Origin: Nitrososphaerota archaeon
GTDB lineage: Archaea; Thermoproteota; Nitrososphaeria; Nitrososphaerales; Gagatemarchaeaceae
Assembly: GCA_027886885.1 (NCBI GenBank)
Contig: JAPCJP010000014.1
Location: 1-40,836 of the forward strand
DNA: 40,836 nucleotides
Reading direction: 5' to 3'
Both the position numbers and the translations under genes were made by a program. Within the stretch, counting starts at the first letter, position 1, and the number at the start of each line of letters is the position of its first letter. Below the pieces are notes generated by a model. The model was not told the origin of the DNA. It saw nothing but the letters and a program-made list of their open reading frames with translations, and made no database searches. This document shows, in pieces, positions 23,591-32,100 of this stretch.

Positions 23591-24787
23591 ATGGATGCCG
23601 CGCCGGCTGGACATCCGTTGCCAGCCGGCCTCACCCGTCGCCCAAGGGTCGCAACCCTGATTCTGCTGGCCACGCTCCTCCTCGCACCGGCGCTTCTGGC
23701 TATGGACGTGAGGTCCCAGTCCGTCGTGTCGACCGTGCAATTGGGGCCGAGCTACTATGGCGGCCCCTACTCCATCGCCTACGACTCGTCAAGAGGCGTG
23801 CTCTTCGTCTCCGAGCCCTACAACGGCACTGTCTCCGTCATCGCGGACTCGACCGATAGTGTCATCGCCACCCTGACGGTCGCTCAACTTCCGCCCGTCG
23901 GTAATGTCGTTTACGGGGCGATTGCCTATGACTCCGGGAACGGCGAGGTCTTCGTAACCGATCCGTACACCGATGTGATCTCAGTCTTCTCAGGCACGAC
24001 GTACGCCTCAGTCGCCAACGTGACGGTGAGCGCGACTCCGGGCGGCCTTGCGTATGATTCCGGGAAGGGAGAGATATTCGCTACTGACGTCGCCTCCGAC
24101 TCCGTCTCCGTCCTCTCTGATTCGACCAACTCGGTCGTGGCGAGCATCGCGGTCTCTGGCGACCCTACCGGCATTGCGTACGACTCCGCGAGCGGCCAGC
24201 TCTTCGTGGCCAACAACGCCAACGACTCTGTCTCGGTGATCTCAGACTCCAATGACAGCGTGGTGGCGACGGTGCACGTCGGAGGTTCGCCCATAGGCGT
24301 CGCCTACGACGCCGCGCGGGGCCAAGTCTTTGTCACCGACTCCGATAGCGCGGCCGTCTCCGTCCTGTCGGTCGCCACGGACAAGGTGGTAGCCAATGTG
24401 AGCGTCGGCACCTATCCGACCGGCGTCGCCTATGACCCGAGTACTGACGAGGTCTTCGTTTCGGACAGCAGCGCCAACACGGTCTCGGTCATGTCGGGCA
24501 CCAACGATACGGTGGTGGGGTCGCTTGGGGTGGGTGGCGACCCGGAGGGAATGGCCTACGACGCCTCCACAGGCGACATGTATGTGGCCAATTTCTACGG
24601 CGAGTCCGTCTCCGTCGTCTCTGCTACTGCTTCCCCTGTTTCCACTACAACGACCACGAGCTCCACTACCGCGTCTTCGGGCTCCCTGGTTCCGTCATAC
24701 CTCTCGATCGTGACCATCGACGCGGCCACGATTGTGCTGCTCCTGGCTGTGGCGATGAAGAGAAGGGCCTCTGGGCCCGACCGCTGA
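23591..24787 (+). CDS. Secreted, membrane-anchored YVTN beta-propeller protein
   Basis: The 398-residue protein has a basic n-region (TRRPR) and hydrophobic signal segment at about 19-38. Seven repeats each begin with AYD (residues 63, 112, 154, 196, 238, 280, 322) and carry VFVTD and SVSVLS strands; the last six are spaced exactly 42 residues apart, a 7-bladed propeller. A Thr/Ser-rich linker (about 350-365) and a C-terminal membrane helix (about 370-389) followed by KRR tether it to the cell surface, outside. Such YVTN proteins are surface-layer-like or ligand-binding proteins; no enzyme role can be read. A TATA-like GTTTAAG at 23579-23585 would favour a TTG start at 23618, which still keeps the signal peptide. 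Confidence 0.85.
   Translation: MDAAPAGHPLPAGLTRRPRVATLILLATLLLAPALLAMDVRSQSVVSTVQLGPSYYGGPYSIAYDSSRGVLFVSEPYNGTVSVIADSTDSVIATLTVAQLPPVGNVVYGAIAYDSGNGEVFVTDPYTDVISVFSGTTYASVANVTVSATPGGLAYDSGKGEIFATDVASDSVSVLSDSTNSVVASIAVSGDPTGIAYDSASGQLFVANNANDSVSVISDSNDSVVATVHVGGSPIGVAYDAARGQVFVTDSDSAAVSVLSVATDKVVANVSVGTYPTGVAYDPSTDEVFVSDSSANTVSVMSGTNDTVVGSLGVGGDPEGMAYDASTGDMYVANFYGESVSVVSATASPVSTTTTTSSTTASSGSLVPSYLSIVTIDAATIVLLLAVAMKRRASGPDR
23777..24592 (+). repeat. Seven tandem propeller-blade repeats in the YVTN gene
   Basis: Units of 126 nt (42 codons) start at each AYD codon triplet; only the first unit is longer (49 codons). Blade similarity is clear at protein level but the DNA has diverged, so this is an old internal duplication. 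Confidence 0.75.
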
Positions 24788-24804
24788 CCTTCTGCGAAGA
24801 GGCT

Positions 24805-25866
24805 CTAGTACTTGCCCTTCGGAAGGGGCAGGTCCACGACCTTGTTTCTCTCCGAGGAGAGCTTGGCCGCAATCACGCCCTCGACCGCTTGTCTTCCATC
24901 CCATCCCGTCACCGTGGGTGGCCTGTGGTCAAGGACGTCGTCGATGAACAGCTGCACCTGCATGTAGAAGGCCTCGAGCCTGATGGGGTCCAACGGCCTG
25001 TTGATGTAGTCGATGGGCGGCATCGTCCACACGGTCTCCCACTTGCCCCCCTTCGCGAGGTTGAGCTTGCCGTAGCCGTCCATGTCGATCATCCCTTTGT
25101 CCCCGACCAGGGTCAGGTTGGATCGGAAGTCCGGAAGGCTAGGTTCGGGCATCTCGAAGGCCATCCAGAGCTGGCACATCACGCCGTTCTGCATCACGAC
25201 CTGGGTCATGGCGTTGAGGTCGGAGAGTCGGGACTTGCCGTAGGTCTTGACCGTGCTGTAGACGCTCTTGATCTCGGACTTTGCAAAGTGTCTCAGGCTG
25301 TCGAAGTTGTGAGTGCCCATGTCCATGAGCGCTCCTCCGTGTTTCGGGTCGTTCAGCCAAGAGGTGGGATGGTCGACGTAGACAGTGAAGAGCCAAGAGC
25401 CGCGAATCATCCGCAGCTTCCCGATGGCGCCCTCTTCCACGAGCTTCTGGGCCCGCAGAGGCACCCCCCTGAACCTGCCCGTCTTGATGACCTCGAGATA
25501 GACGCCCGCCTTCTTGCAGGCTGCTATCATGGCGTCGCAGTCCTTCACGGTCGTCGCCATGGCCTTCTCCACCAGGACGTGCTTCCCGTGCTCCGCGGCT
25601 AGGATGGTCTCCTCCGCGTGCTCCCCGTGGGGCGTCGCGATGAGGACGGCATCGACGTCATCCCTCTTCAGAAGCTTCTCGTAGGATGGCTCATAGTCTA
25701 CGCCATAGTCCTTGGCCAGCTGTGGCGCCCTGCTCCCCCCGTGGACAGCCACTAGCTTCGTGCGCGTATCGTACTTTGTGATCCCCTCGACATAGGACCG
25801 GCCCATGTAGCCCGAGCCTATCACCGCAAACCGCAGAAGCTTGTCCCCCTTCTTCTTGCTCACCAA
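24805..25866 (-). CDS. Gfo/Idh/MocA-family oxidoreductase
   Basis: A 353-residue NAD(P)-dependent dehydrogenase family member. The Rossmann motif VIGSGYMGRSY covers residues 15-25, ATPHGEHAEETILAAEHGKHVLVEKAMA (two parts) contains the catalytic EK motif (Glu100-Lys101, usually EKP), and GGALMDMGTHNFDSLRHF supplies the conserved Asp/His active-site segment. Members oxidise sugars, inositols or related polyols. The start is TTG 25866 or GTG 25863, directly behind a TATA-like box. It converges on the propeller gene (17-nt gap) and, with the enolase-superfamily protein and aldolase nearby, fits sugar or sugar-acid oxidation. The exact substrate is unknown. Confidence 0.85.
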   Translation of the reverse strand: MVSKKKGDKLLRFAVIGSGYMGRSYVEGITKYDTRTKLVAVHGGSRAPQLAKDYGVDYEPSYEKLLKRDDVDAVLIATPHGEHAEETILAAEHGKHVLVEKAMATTVKDCDAMIAACKKAGVYLEVIKTGRFRGVPLRAQKLVEEGAIGKLRMIRGSWLFTVYVDHPTSWLNDPKHGGALMDMGTHNFDSLRHFAKSEIKSVYSTVKTYGKSRLSDLNAMTQVVMQNGVMCQLWMAFEMPEPSLPDFRSNLTLVGDKGMIDMDGYGKLNLAKGGKWETVWTMPPIDYINRPLDPIRLEAFYMQVQLFIDDVLDHRPPTVTGWDGRQAVEGVIAAKLSSERNKVVDLPLPKGKY

Positions 25867-25893
25867 GATAGGTCGCCGTTCGAATCTCCGACA

Positions 25894-25901
25894 GTATTTA
25901 G
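25894..25901 (-). promoter_or_regulatory. TATA-like box for the Gfo/Idh/MocA gene
   Basis: The minus strand reads CTAAATAC, centred about 31 nt before TTG 25866. It sits in the 46-nt gap behind the MFS gene, so the dehydrogenase has its own promoter. Confidence 0.45.
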
Positions 25902-25912
25902 AGCTTCGCGGG

Positions 25913-27265
25913 CTACTGAGCCTGGCCCGGACCCCCGACGAAGCGCATTATCCTCGAGGCCCTGCGGAGGAGCTCCGTGGAGACGAGGAGCACGCCGCTC
26001 GACGCGAGAAAAGTGACAGAATAACCCACATAGAACGATATGACCCCGGAGACGACGGACCCGAGAACCGTCCCCAGCCCGATGAGGGCGTTGTAGGAGC
26101 CCAGAACCCCCGCCTGTCCTTGACTCTCGAGATTCGAGAAGAGCGCGAGCGAGGTCCAAGCGGTCCAGAGAGCGAAACCGGCGCCGGACAGTGAGAAGAA
26201 GAGGAGGTTGGTGATGACGAGGGAGGGCCCGGTGAGCGAAACTGCGGCAACTCCCATCACGCCGAAGGTGAACGCTGTGAGCAAGATCGAGTACAGCCCG
26301 AGCTTCAGGCCGCTCAGCCTCGCCGCCAGGTAGCTGACCAGTGCGAACGCCCCGAGCTGGAAGATGACGTTGGAGAACGCGATCCCGAAGATGACCGGGT
26401 TGGAGACCCCTCGACCGGAGAGGAATGCGACGTATGACATGTTCAGGACAGCGTAACCGGTCATGTAGAAGAAGCCCGAGAAGAACAGGAGGTTCCTTCC
26501 TTCCATGAGGCCAGACCTGAACCCCTTGTACGCTCGTTTCACTCCGTCGCGGGAAAAAGACCTGATTGGGACAGTAACCACGAGGAGTAGCCGGCTCGAG
26601 ATGGAGCTCGGCGAGCCGACAGACCTTCCGGAGCGCGCCGGGGGGAGGGAGGCCACCTCCAGAGTCATCGGTGGGTCCCGGACGACTGCGTAGGTGACCA
26701 CCAGCGATGCGATCGAGGTGAAGGAGCAGAAGAGCAGGAGATAGCCGACGGGGATGGAGCCGGGCCAGACTACGCCCACTAGCGACCCGAGAGCCGAACC
26801 CCCGGTCGCGATGAAGTAGAGGCGGCCGAGCGCTGTGTACCAGTGCTTCTTCTCGATCAACTCCATCGTCAAGAGCGCCGATATCGGCCCGCTCGCCGCT
26901 ATCGAGACGCCGAGGAGGCTGACCATAAGGAATAGGACCGGGATGCTCGCCGTGAGGAACATGGCCGCGAAGACCAGACCACACCCGGCGAACGAAAGAC
27001 CGTAGAAGAACCTCCTTCTGCGCATCCTGTCTATCGCCGCGCCCCATATCACGAACGCGGGGATGGAGACGAGGTTGTATACAGCGAAGAGGTTGGTGAT
27101 GTCGAGGACGTTCCCCTTGATGCTCAGGACGTAGAGCGGAAGCGCGACGCTGAAGCACGTGAATGCGGCGTTGATCGGGAAGGTCGCCCACATCCACCTC
27201 ACCTTAGCCACCGTCTTCCAGCCAAGATCACTCGAAATCCCAATACCGCCTCCGGCCCTGGCCAC
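25913..27265 (-). CDS. Major facilitator superfamily transporter
   Basis: The 450-residue protein has about 12 membrane segments in two halves separated by a basic, Ser/Arg-rich loop near residues 205-250. The motif WGAAIDRMRRRRFFYG after helix 2 is the MFS motif-A region (usually GxxxDRxGRR). A second DR-type loop is not clear in the C-half. The substrate cannot be told; efflux or uptake of a pathway compound is possible. The start is uncertain: GTG 27265 or, if the GATTAACT box at 27278-27285 is the promoter, a GTG near 27211 or ATG 27193. The gap to the next gene on the right (about 90 nt) holds nothing recognisable. Confidence 0.82.
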   Translation of the reverse strand: MARAGGGIGISSDLGWKTVAKVRWMWATFPINAAFTCFSVALPLYVLSIKGNVLDITNLFAVYNLVSIPAFVIWGAAIDRMRRRRFFYGLSFAGCGLVFAAMFLTASIPVLFLMVSLLGVSIAASGPISALLTMELIEKKHWYTALGRLYFIATGGSALGSLVGVVWPGSIPVGYLLLFCSFTSIASLVVTYAVVRDPPMTLEVASLPPARSGRSVGSPSSISSRLLLVVTVPIRSFSRDGVKRAYKGFRSGLMEGRNLLFFSGFFYMTGYAVLNMSYVAFLSGRGVSNPVIFGIAFSNVIFQLGAFALVSYLAARLSGLKLGLYSILLTAFTFGVMGVAAVSLTGPSLVITNLLFFSLSGAGFALWTAWTSLALFSNLESQGQAGVLGSYNALIGLGTVLGSVVSGVISFYVGYSVTFLASSGVLLVSTELLRRASRIMRFVGGPGQAQ

Positions 27266-27358
27266 GCGCGCCTTGGCGATTAACTTGTCTCGCGATTACG
27301 CCTAGGCTTTCTGGTCCTCTCTGTCCGTTCGTTCATGGTCCGAGGGGTAGGTCCGACA

Positions 27359-29659
27359 CTATCCGCTTCCTTGAGCGGCTCGATCTTTCCCGACCTCATC
27401 AGAGACGCTAGTTCGATCCGACGAGAACCTTCGGAGGACGTTCTCCGTTATCTTGGCGACATTGTTTCCCTGCGATGGCCGCGGGAAGCACCCGCACCAC
27501 GAGATTGACCCCACAGAGAACACGGCTCCTCCCTTCGGATATTCCAGGAGCACCATGTCTGCGCGAACTAGGGGGCTAGTCGAGCCCGTCTGGTCCGGTT
27601 CCATGTGATTGAGTTCCTCGATGGCGTGAAGGTATGAATCAGGGAACGCCGTGGACCTGGCCAAGAGCTTGGTGTGCCCGGGCGTGCCCTGGTCGAAGGC
27701 AACGCGGTCTATCTCGAAGCCAGCCGCGCCGTGCTCGAGGACCTCGTTGTCAAGGTCGCCGATGAGCTCATCCTTCCCGATGCCCTCGAAGACGAAGGCG
27801 ACCTCGGGGTCGAAGCTCTGCGGCATGCGGCGATATGGTCGGTTGACATCGACCCCCTCGCCCGAGAAGCCCACACCGACCAGCTTGTGCTCCGCCCTTC
27901 CCCTGTTCCTCCAGCTCCCGCCCATCTCGCCGGTGGTGCTGTGATGATACTCGCCCGGTTCTGAGCGCCAGCCCTGGGTGGCTCCCCACCTCCTAACCTC
28001 GAAGAGATGGGCCCTCTGCGGGTCTATGGAGGTCACCCAATAGAAGCCGTTGCCCCCCAGGTACATCATCCTCCCACCGCCTTTCAGGTATGCTTCCATC
28101 GCGTCGAGCATTTTCTCTGTGTAGTACTCGGGGTGCGACCCCGTGAGGACTACGCGGTACGGCCGCAGGAGTTCGAGGCCCTCGTCGTGCAGGTCTTCGT
28201 CCGTGATGACATCGAAGTCGAACCCCTTTTGCTCCATCCATTCAGCGAGGAAGAGGTCTGCGCTCAAAAGATGGGCTGCGCCCTTCCCGGATGAGAGGTG
28301 GGCTCCAAGGAAGCCTGGCCTCATCGCTAATAGCGGCTTCAGCCTGCTGGTCATCGAGACCCCGGAACCGTCCCTGTGGAGATCGTAGAGCCCGAGTAAC
28401 CTGTTCGTCACGTTGTACCGTTCGAAATCCCGCGCCGGGTAAACGGTCCCGAGGCCCCTTAGCGCTTTGATATCGGCCTGCGTGTACGAGTGGAAATTCG
28501 AGTACGCGATATAGGTCAGGGTGGGGAGGAGGAATGCGATGCTCGCGTGACGACCCCTTTCTGGTGGCCTGACGATGAACGGGATGTAGTCCTCGCTCCC
28601 TGCGGACTCCAGATGCACGGCGTAGACCCCGCTCTTCATCCCGCTCGGGACTTTCAATGTGAAGTCCGGAAGCCATCCGGCATCATCCAGGTCGTCCTCG
28701 TGGAAGTAGATGGCTCCATACTGCTTCGGAGCCAACCTGAAGTCCATCTCTCTCCCCTTCCAGTTGTAGCCCGTAACGGCCCGCTTCGGGACATTGACGG
28801 CCCACCCGTTCATCTCGTGACCGGAGACGTCCGTCACCCTTGCGGACATGATGTCGGACGAAAAGTCCCAGGAGGCCACAAGGTTCGGTTCGAAGGCTCC
28901 CGGAGGCATGCCGAGCGCGAGCGACTCGAACTCCTCCACGGAGAGGGCCTTCGAAAACATGCGGGGACTGTCGAGCTTTCCGTTGAAGAACCCAGTCGCT
29001 CCTAGGCCTCCTCCCTGGCGCTCTTCCTGTGCCCCTATCATGACGTTTGCCCCTCCCAAGGAGCAATCCGGAGAAGCTGGGCCCGAATCGTTGTAGGCGT
29101 TAGACCCTCCGGGCCATTCTATCACAGAACTCTGGTAGAGAACAAGTCGACCGCTAGCTTCGTAGCTGCATCCTACACAATACCATTGCTTCGCCTCGAT
29201 CGGTAACTCTGAGTGAATGCCATCAGGTCCCCCTACGCTCACTGCAAGTCTTCCCATCTCGTCAAGGAAGAGGGCGAAGGCCCCACGCGGCCCTGAGCTG
29301 GAGACGATCACCTGTCGCCCCGCCCCGGGAAGCGTCGGGTAGACCCAAGCCTGGAACGAGAAACTCTCGAGCATCCCGAGGGTGGGCTTCGAGGGAATCA
29401 CCACGTACGAGCCTCTGTGGAACGTCTCCCTCTTCCCGATGTGTTCCCCGTTCAGCGACGATTGGACCTCCGTGGTCCTGGGATGACCACCGTGAAGCGT
29501 CGCACTGCCCACCAACCTCACGAGCCGAGCGCGATATGACGGAGCGTCGCAGCTTACCATGAACGCGATCTCGTCGCCATCCCTGACGGACAGCTTGTTC
29601 GCGTAACCCACTATCGGCATTGAATTCTCAGGTTGAGCCTCATTAGTCCGCTCGGACAT
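27359..29659 (-). CDS. N,N-dimethylformamidase large-subunit-like protein, copy 1
   Basis: This 766-residue protein resembles the large (beta) subunit of N,N-dimethylformamidase, an iron amidohydrolase. The N-terminal part carries a LamG/concanavalin-like beta-sandwich (about 95-250: ESFSFQAWVYPTLPG, FNGKLDSPRMFSKALS), and the C-terminal half has AFLLPTLTYIAYSNFH, LYDLHRDGSGV and LTGSHPEYYTEKMLDAME. Tyr383 or Tyr386, Tyr425 and Glu511 have about the spacing I recall for the Tyr-Tyr-Glu iron ligands of the Paracoccus enzyme, so a 2-Tyr-1-Glu iron site is inferred. No small subunit gene is nearby. It has a promoter 28 nt upstream and lies back to back with copy 2. It probably hydrolyses an amide bond, substrate unknown. 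Confidence 0.78.
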   Translation of the reverse strand: MSERTNEAQPENSMPIVGYANKLSVRDGDEIAFMVSCDAPSYRARLVRLVGSATLHGGHPRTTEVQSSLNGEHIGKRETFHRGSYVVIPSKPTLGMLESFSFQAWVYPTLPGAGRQVIVSSSGPRGAFALFLDEMGRLAVSVGGPDGIHSELPIEAKQWYCVGCSYEASGRLVLYQSSVIEWPGGSNAYNDSGPASPDCSLGGANVMIGAQEERQGGGLGATGFFNGKLDSPRMFSKALSVEEFESLALGMPPGAFEPNLVASWDFSSDIMSARVTDVSGHEMNGWAVNVPKRAVTGYNWKGREMDFRLAPKQYGAIYFHEDDLDDAGWLPDFTLKVPSGMKSGVYAVHLESAGSEDYIPFIVRPPERGRHASIAFLLPTLTYIAYSNFHSYTQADIKALRGLGTVYPARDFERYNVTNRLLGLYDLHRDGSGVSMTSRLKPLLAMRPGFLGAHLSSGKGAAHLLSADLFLAEWMEQKGFDFDVITDEDLHDEGLELLRPYRVVLTGSHPEYYTEKMLDAMEAYLKGGGRMMYLGGNGFYWVTSIDPQRAHLFEVRRWGATQGWRSEPGEYHHSTTGEMGGSWRNRGRAEHKLVGVGFSGEGVDVNRPYRRMPQSFDPEVAFVFEGIGKDELIGDLDNEVLEHGAAGFEIDRVAFDQGTPGHTKLLARSTAFPDSYLHAIEELNHMEPDQTGSTSPLVRADMVLLEYPKGGAVFSVGSISWCGCFPRPSQGNNVAKITENVLRRFSSDRTSVSDEVGKDRAAQGSG
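28019..28135 (-). repeat. 117-bp perfect inverted repeat, arm 1 (in copy 1)
   Basis: Every base of this segment is the reverse complement of 31307-31423 in the divergent paralog. It encodes 39 residues (HPEYYTEKMLDAMEAYL onward to SIDP) with no synonymous change, while codons on both sides differ freely. A shorter 26-nt identical block (27771-27796 with 31646-31671) lies downstream in both genes. Confidence 0.93.
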
Positions 29660-29683
29660 TGCGGGCGCACTTACCCCTTTGCT

Positions 29684-29691
29684 GCTTAATC
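29684..29691 (-). promoter_or_regulatory. TATA-like box for dimethylformamidase-like copy 1
   Basis: The minus strand reads GATTAAGC, centred about 28 nt before ATG 29659, giving a nearly leaderless mRNA. Confidence 0.5.
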
Positions 29692-29733
29692 AACAGATGA
29701 GCAGGGAGGGGTCGTTTCTGCGAAATCGCATTA

Positions 29734-29741
29734 GCTTTTAG
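29734..29741 (+). promoter_or_regulatory. TATA-like box for dimethylformamidase-like copy 2
   Basis: GCTTTTAG predicts initiation near 29764, about 7 nt before ATG 29771. The 111-bp interval between the paralogs therefore holds two divergent promoters. Confidence 0.4.
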
Positions 29742-29770
29742 CGGTGCCCCGGTTTGCCTAGGGGCCGACG

Positions 29771-32029
29771 ATGAGCGACCCCGGAAACAATCCGATGCCC
29801 GTAGTCGGTTACGCGGACAGATTGAGCGTTGCGCCGGGGGACACGATACAGTTCAAGGTCAGTTGTGACCTTCCGTCCTATCATGCCCAGATAGTGAGGA
29901 TCCGGCACGCGAGCGCGAATCCGAAAGGTCCCGGCAGGAAAGAGGAGATGGTTCAGACCTCGGTCACCGGCGATTATCCGGGGAAGAAGGAAGAGTACAG
30001 GTTGGGCTCCTACGTCTTCGTGCCCCTGGAAGGTAGACCGTCCATCGCCGTGGAGGGGTTCTCCATCCAAGCCTGGGTGCTGCCCTCCATGCCGGCGAGA
30101 GGTCTCCAGTGCCTGGCCTCTGGCGTCTCCAGGGATGGGTCCTCGTTTGGTCTGTTTCTGCACCCTGAGAACGGGGTCGAGTTGAGAATAACCGATTCTT
30201 CCGGGGCTGTGCGATCGGTTCATGCCGGTAGAGCGATGCGGCCTGGCCAGTGGGCTTTCGTGGCCGGATCCTACGATAGTGGCACTGGGCGCTGCACCGT
30301 CGTTCAGTCTCCGGTACATGAGTGGCCCGACGATGAGTCGTCTGCCCGGGCGGAGGGTCACGTTAAGGAAGGACCTCTCGGTCGCATGGACGGGTGGATC
30401 ACCATAGGCGCCCGGCGCGAACCGGGTCCGGGGCTGCCTCGGTCGACACAGCACTTCAACGGCAAGATCCAGGCCCCGCGCTTCTTCTCGCGTCCGTTGT
30501 CAGCCCTCGAGCTGGAAGAATTGCGCCTCGGGGTTCCGATTTCGAAGTTCCGGGACGCCCTCCTAGGGGCGTGGGACTTCTCCTTGGACATAATGTCCAC
30601 GAAGGTCAGCGATGTGTCCGGGCTAGGCCTCGACGGGATCACTGTGAACAACCCCAAGAGGGCCGTCACTGGGCACGATTGGACCGGCGCGGAGGTGGAT
30701 TTCAGGAGAACGCCGAACGAGTACGCGGCCATTTACTTCCACGAGGACGACCTGGAGGATTGCGAGTGGGAGACTGATTTCGAGTTCAGGGTTCCGTTAG
30801 ACTTCCCTACTGGAATCTACGCCGCCTCCCTCAGCACCGGGGTGCACACGGACTACGTCCCCTTCTTCGTCAGACCACGCCCAGACGGGCCAAAGTCGAG
30901 GATCGCGTTTCTGATACCGACTCTCAGCTACATGGCCTATGCCAACTTCCACGCCGTGGACAACATCATTGCCAGGGAGTATGCACGGCCGGGCTTCCGT
31001 TATCCGGTCGCGCCGATAGACAAGTACCTTGTGAAGACGAACCTCAAGGGCTTCTACGACCTGCACATCGACCTGACGGGCGTGAACTATGTCTCGAGAC
31101 GGATGCCGCTCATGGACATCCGCCCCGACTTCGAGGACCCTCTGCTTGACCTGGGGAGAGGCGGGATGCACCAGTTCCCCGCGGACACGTGTCTGACGGA
31201 CTGGCTCGACGTCAAAGGCTTCCACTACGACATAATCACGGACGAGGACCTCCATGCCGAGGGGGTCGATCTCCTAAAGCCGTACCGCGTCGTTCTCACG
31301 GGGTCCCACCCCGAGTACTACACAGAGAAAATGCTCGACGCGATGGAAGCATACCTGAAAGGCGGTGGGAGGATGATGTACCTGGGGGGCAACGGCTTCT
31401 ATTGGGTGACCTCCATAGACCCGGTACGTCCGCACATTATCGAGCTCAGGCGCTGGGGTGGGACTCAGGGATGGAGGACGCAGCCCGGCGAGTATTATCA
31501 CAGCACCACCGGCGAGCTGGGCGGGCTCTGGCGAAACAGAGGCAGAGCACCTCAGAGGCTTGTTGGCGTCGGGTTCACCTGTCAGGGCATCGACAACAAC
31601 GTGCCATACAGGCGCATGCCCGGGAGCTTCGACCCTAAGGTCGCGTTCGTCTTCGAGGGCATCGGGAAGGACGAGCTCATAGGTGATTTCGAGAACCTCG
31701 TCAACGAGCGGGGTGCGGGCGGTTTCGAAGTCGACCGACTCGATTACAAGCTCGGCACCTCCCCCAAGGCGTTCCTCCTGGCGACGGCGAGGGGCTTCAG
31801 CGACGCCTACCAGGCGGCGATCGAGGATGTCGACGAGCCAGACTCAAAGCAGAGCGGATCAGTGAGCCCCTTCGCAAGGGCGGACATAGTCTACCAGGAC
31901 TATCCGAAGAAAGGGGCTGTCTTCTCGGTCGGCTCTATCTCTTGGGTATCGTGCCTCAGCTACAATCGCTACGACAACAACGTCTCCAGAATGACCGAGA
32001 ACGTACTGAGGAGATTCGTCGCCGACTAG
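29771..32029 (+). CDS. N,N-dimethylformamidase large-subunit-like protein, copy 2
   Basis: This 752-residue paralog of copy 1 is similar from end to end, in the same order: N-terminal MPVVGYADRLSV, LamG-like sandwich (about 95-250), GAWDFSLDIMSTKVSDVSG, LIPTLSYMAYANFH, GFYDLHIDLTGVNYVSR and GSHPEYYTEKML. The proposed iron ligands are Tyr387 or Tyr390, Tyr429 and Glu515, with exactly the spacing of copy 1. The DED segment IITDEDLHAEGVDLLKPY precedes the shared 39-residue block. It differs most in the LamG part and the C-terminus, suggesting different substrates or a hetero-oligomer. The head-to-head arrangement allows co-expression. No signal peptide is seen, so it acts in the cytoplasm. Confidence 0.78.
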   Translation: MSDPGNNPMPVVGYADRLSVAPGDTIQFKVSCDLPSYHAQIVRIRHASANPKGPGRKEEMVQTSVTGDYPGKKEEYRLGSYVFVPLEGRPSIAVEGFSIQAWVLPSMPARGLQCLASGVSRDGSSFGLFLHPENGVELRITDSSGAVRSVHAGRAMRPGQWAFVAGSYDSGTGRCTVVQSPVHEWPDDESSARAEGHVKEGPLGRMDGWITIGARREPGPGLPRSTQHFNGKIQAPRFFSRPLSALELEELRLGVPISKFRDALLGAWDFSLDIMSTKVSDVSGLGLDGITVNNPKRAVTGHDWTGAEVDFRRTPNEYAAIYFHEDDLEDCEWETDFEFRVPLDFPTGIYAASLSTGVHTDYVPFFVRPRPDGPKSRIAFLIPTLSYMAYANFHAVDNIIAREYARPGFRYPVAPIDKYLVKTNLKGFYDLHIDLTGVNYVSRRMPLMDIRPDFEDPLLDLGRGGMHQFPADTCLTDWLDVKGFHYDIITDEDLHAEGVDLLKPYRVVLTGSHPEYYTEKMLDAMEAYLKGGGRMMYLGGNGFYWVTSIDPVRPHIIELRRWGGTQGWRTQPGEYYHSTTGELGGLWRNRGRAPQRLVGVGFTCQGIDNNVPYRRMPGSFDPKVAFVFEGIGKDELIGDFENLVNERGAGGFEVDRLDYKLGTSPKAFLLATARGFSDAYQAAIEDVDEPDSKQSGSVSPFARADIVYQDYPKKGAVFSVGSISWVSCLSYNRYDNNVSRMTENVLRRFVAD
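31307..31423 (+). repeat. 117-bp perfect inverted repeat, arm 2 (in copy 2)
   Basis: Partner of 28019-28135. Identity starts after a mismatch at 31306 and ends after 31423. Just upstream, codons for ITDEDLH and neighbours differ at several silent sites, so identity is confined to this tract. Confidence 0.93.
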
Positions 32030-32100
32030 TCGCCGCTCCCACACGTTGCCCAACTGGTTGGGAGTCTCTCGAAGCGGATACGAGCGCGTGAAGAGAGGAG

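Noticed and set aside
23777-24592. Regular 126-nt periodicity as a CRISPR or satellite array
   Set aside because: The units are coding propeller blades with diverged DNA; there are no short identical repeats with unique spacers.
25860-27197. 445-residue minus-strand ORF overlapping the MFS gene
   Set aside because: Arg/Pro/His-rich composition and no hydrophobic segments; it is a frame shadow of the MFS gene caused by high GC.
28019-31423. Inverted repeat as the ends of an insertion sequence or transposon
   Set aside because: Both arms lie inside conserved coding sequence of the amidase genes, with no transposase between them.
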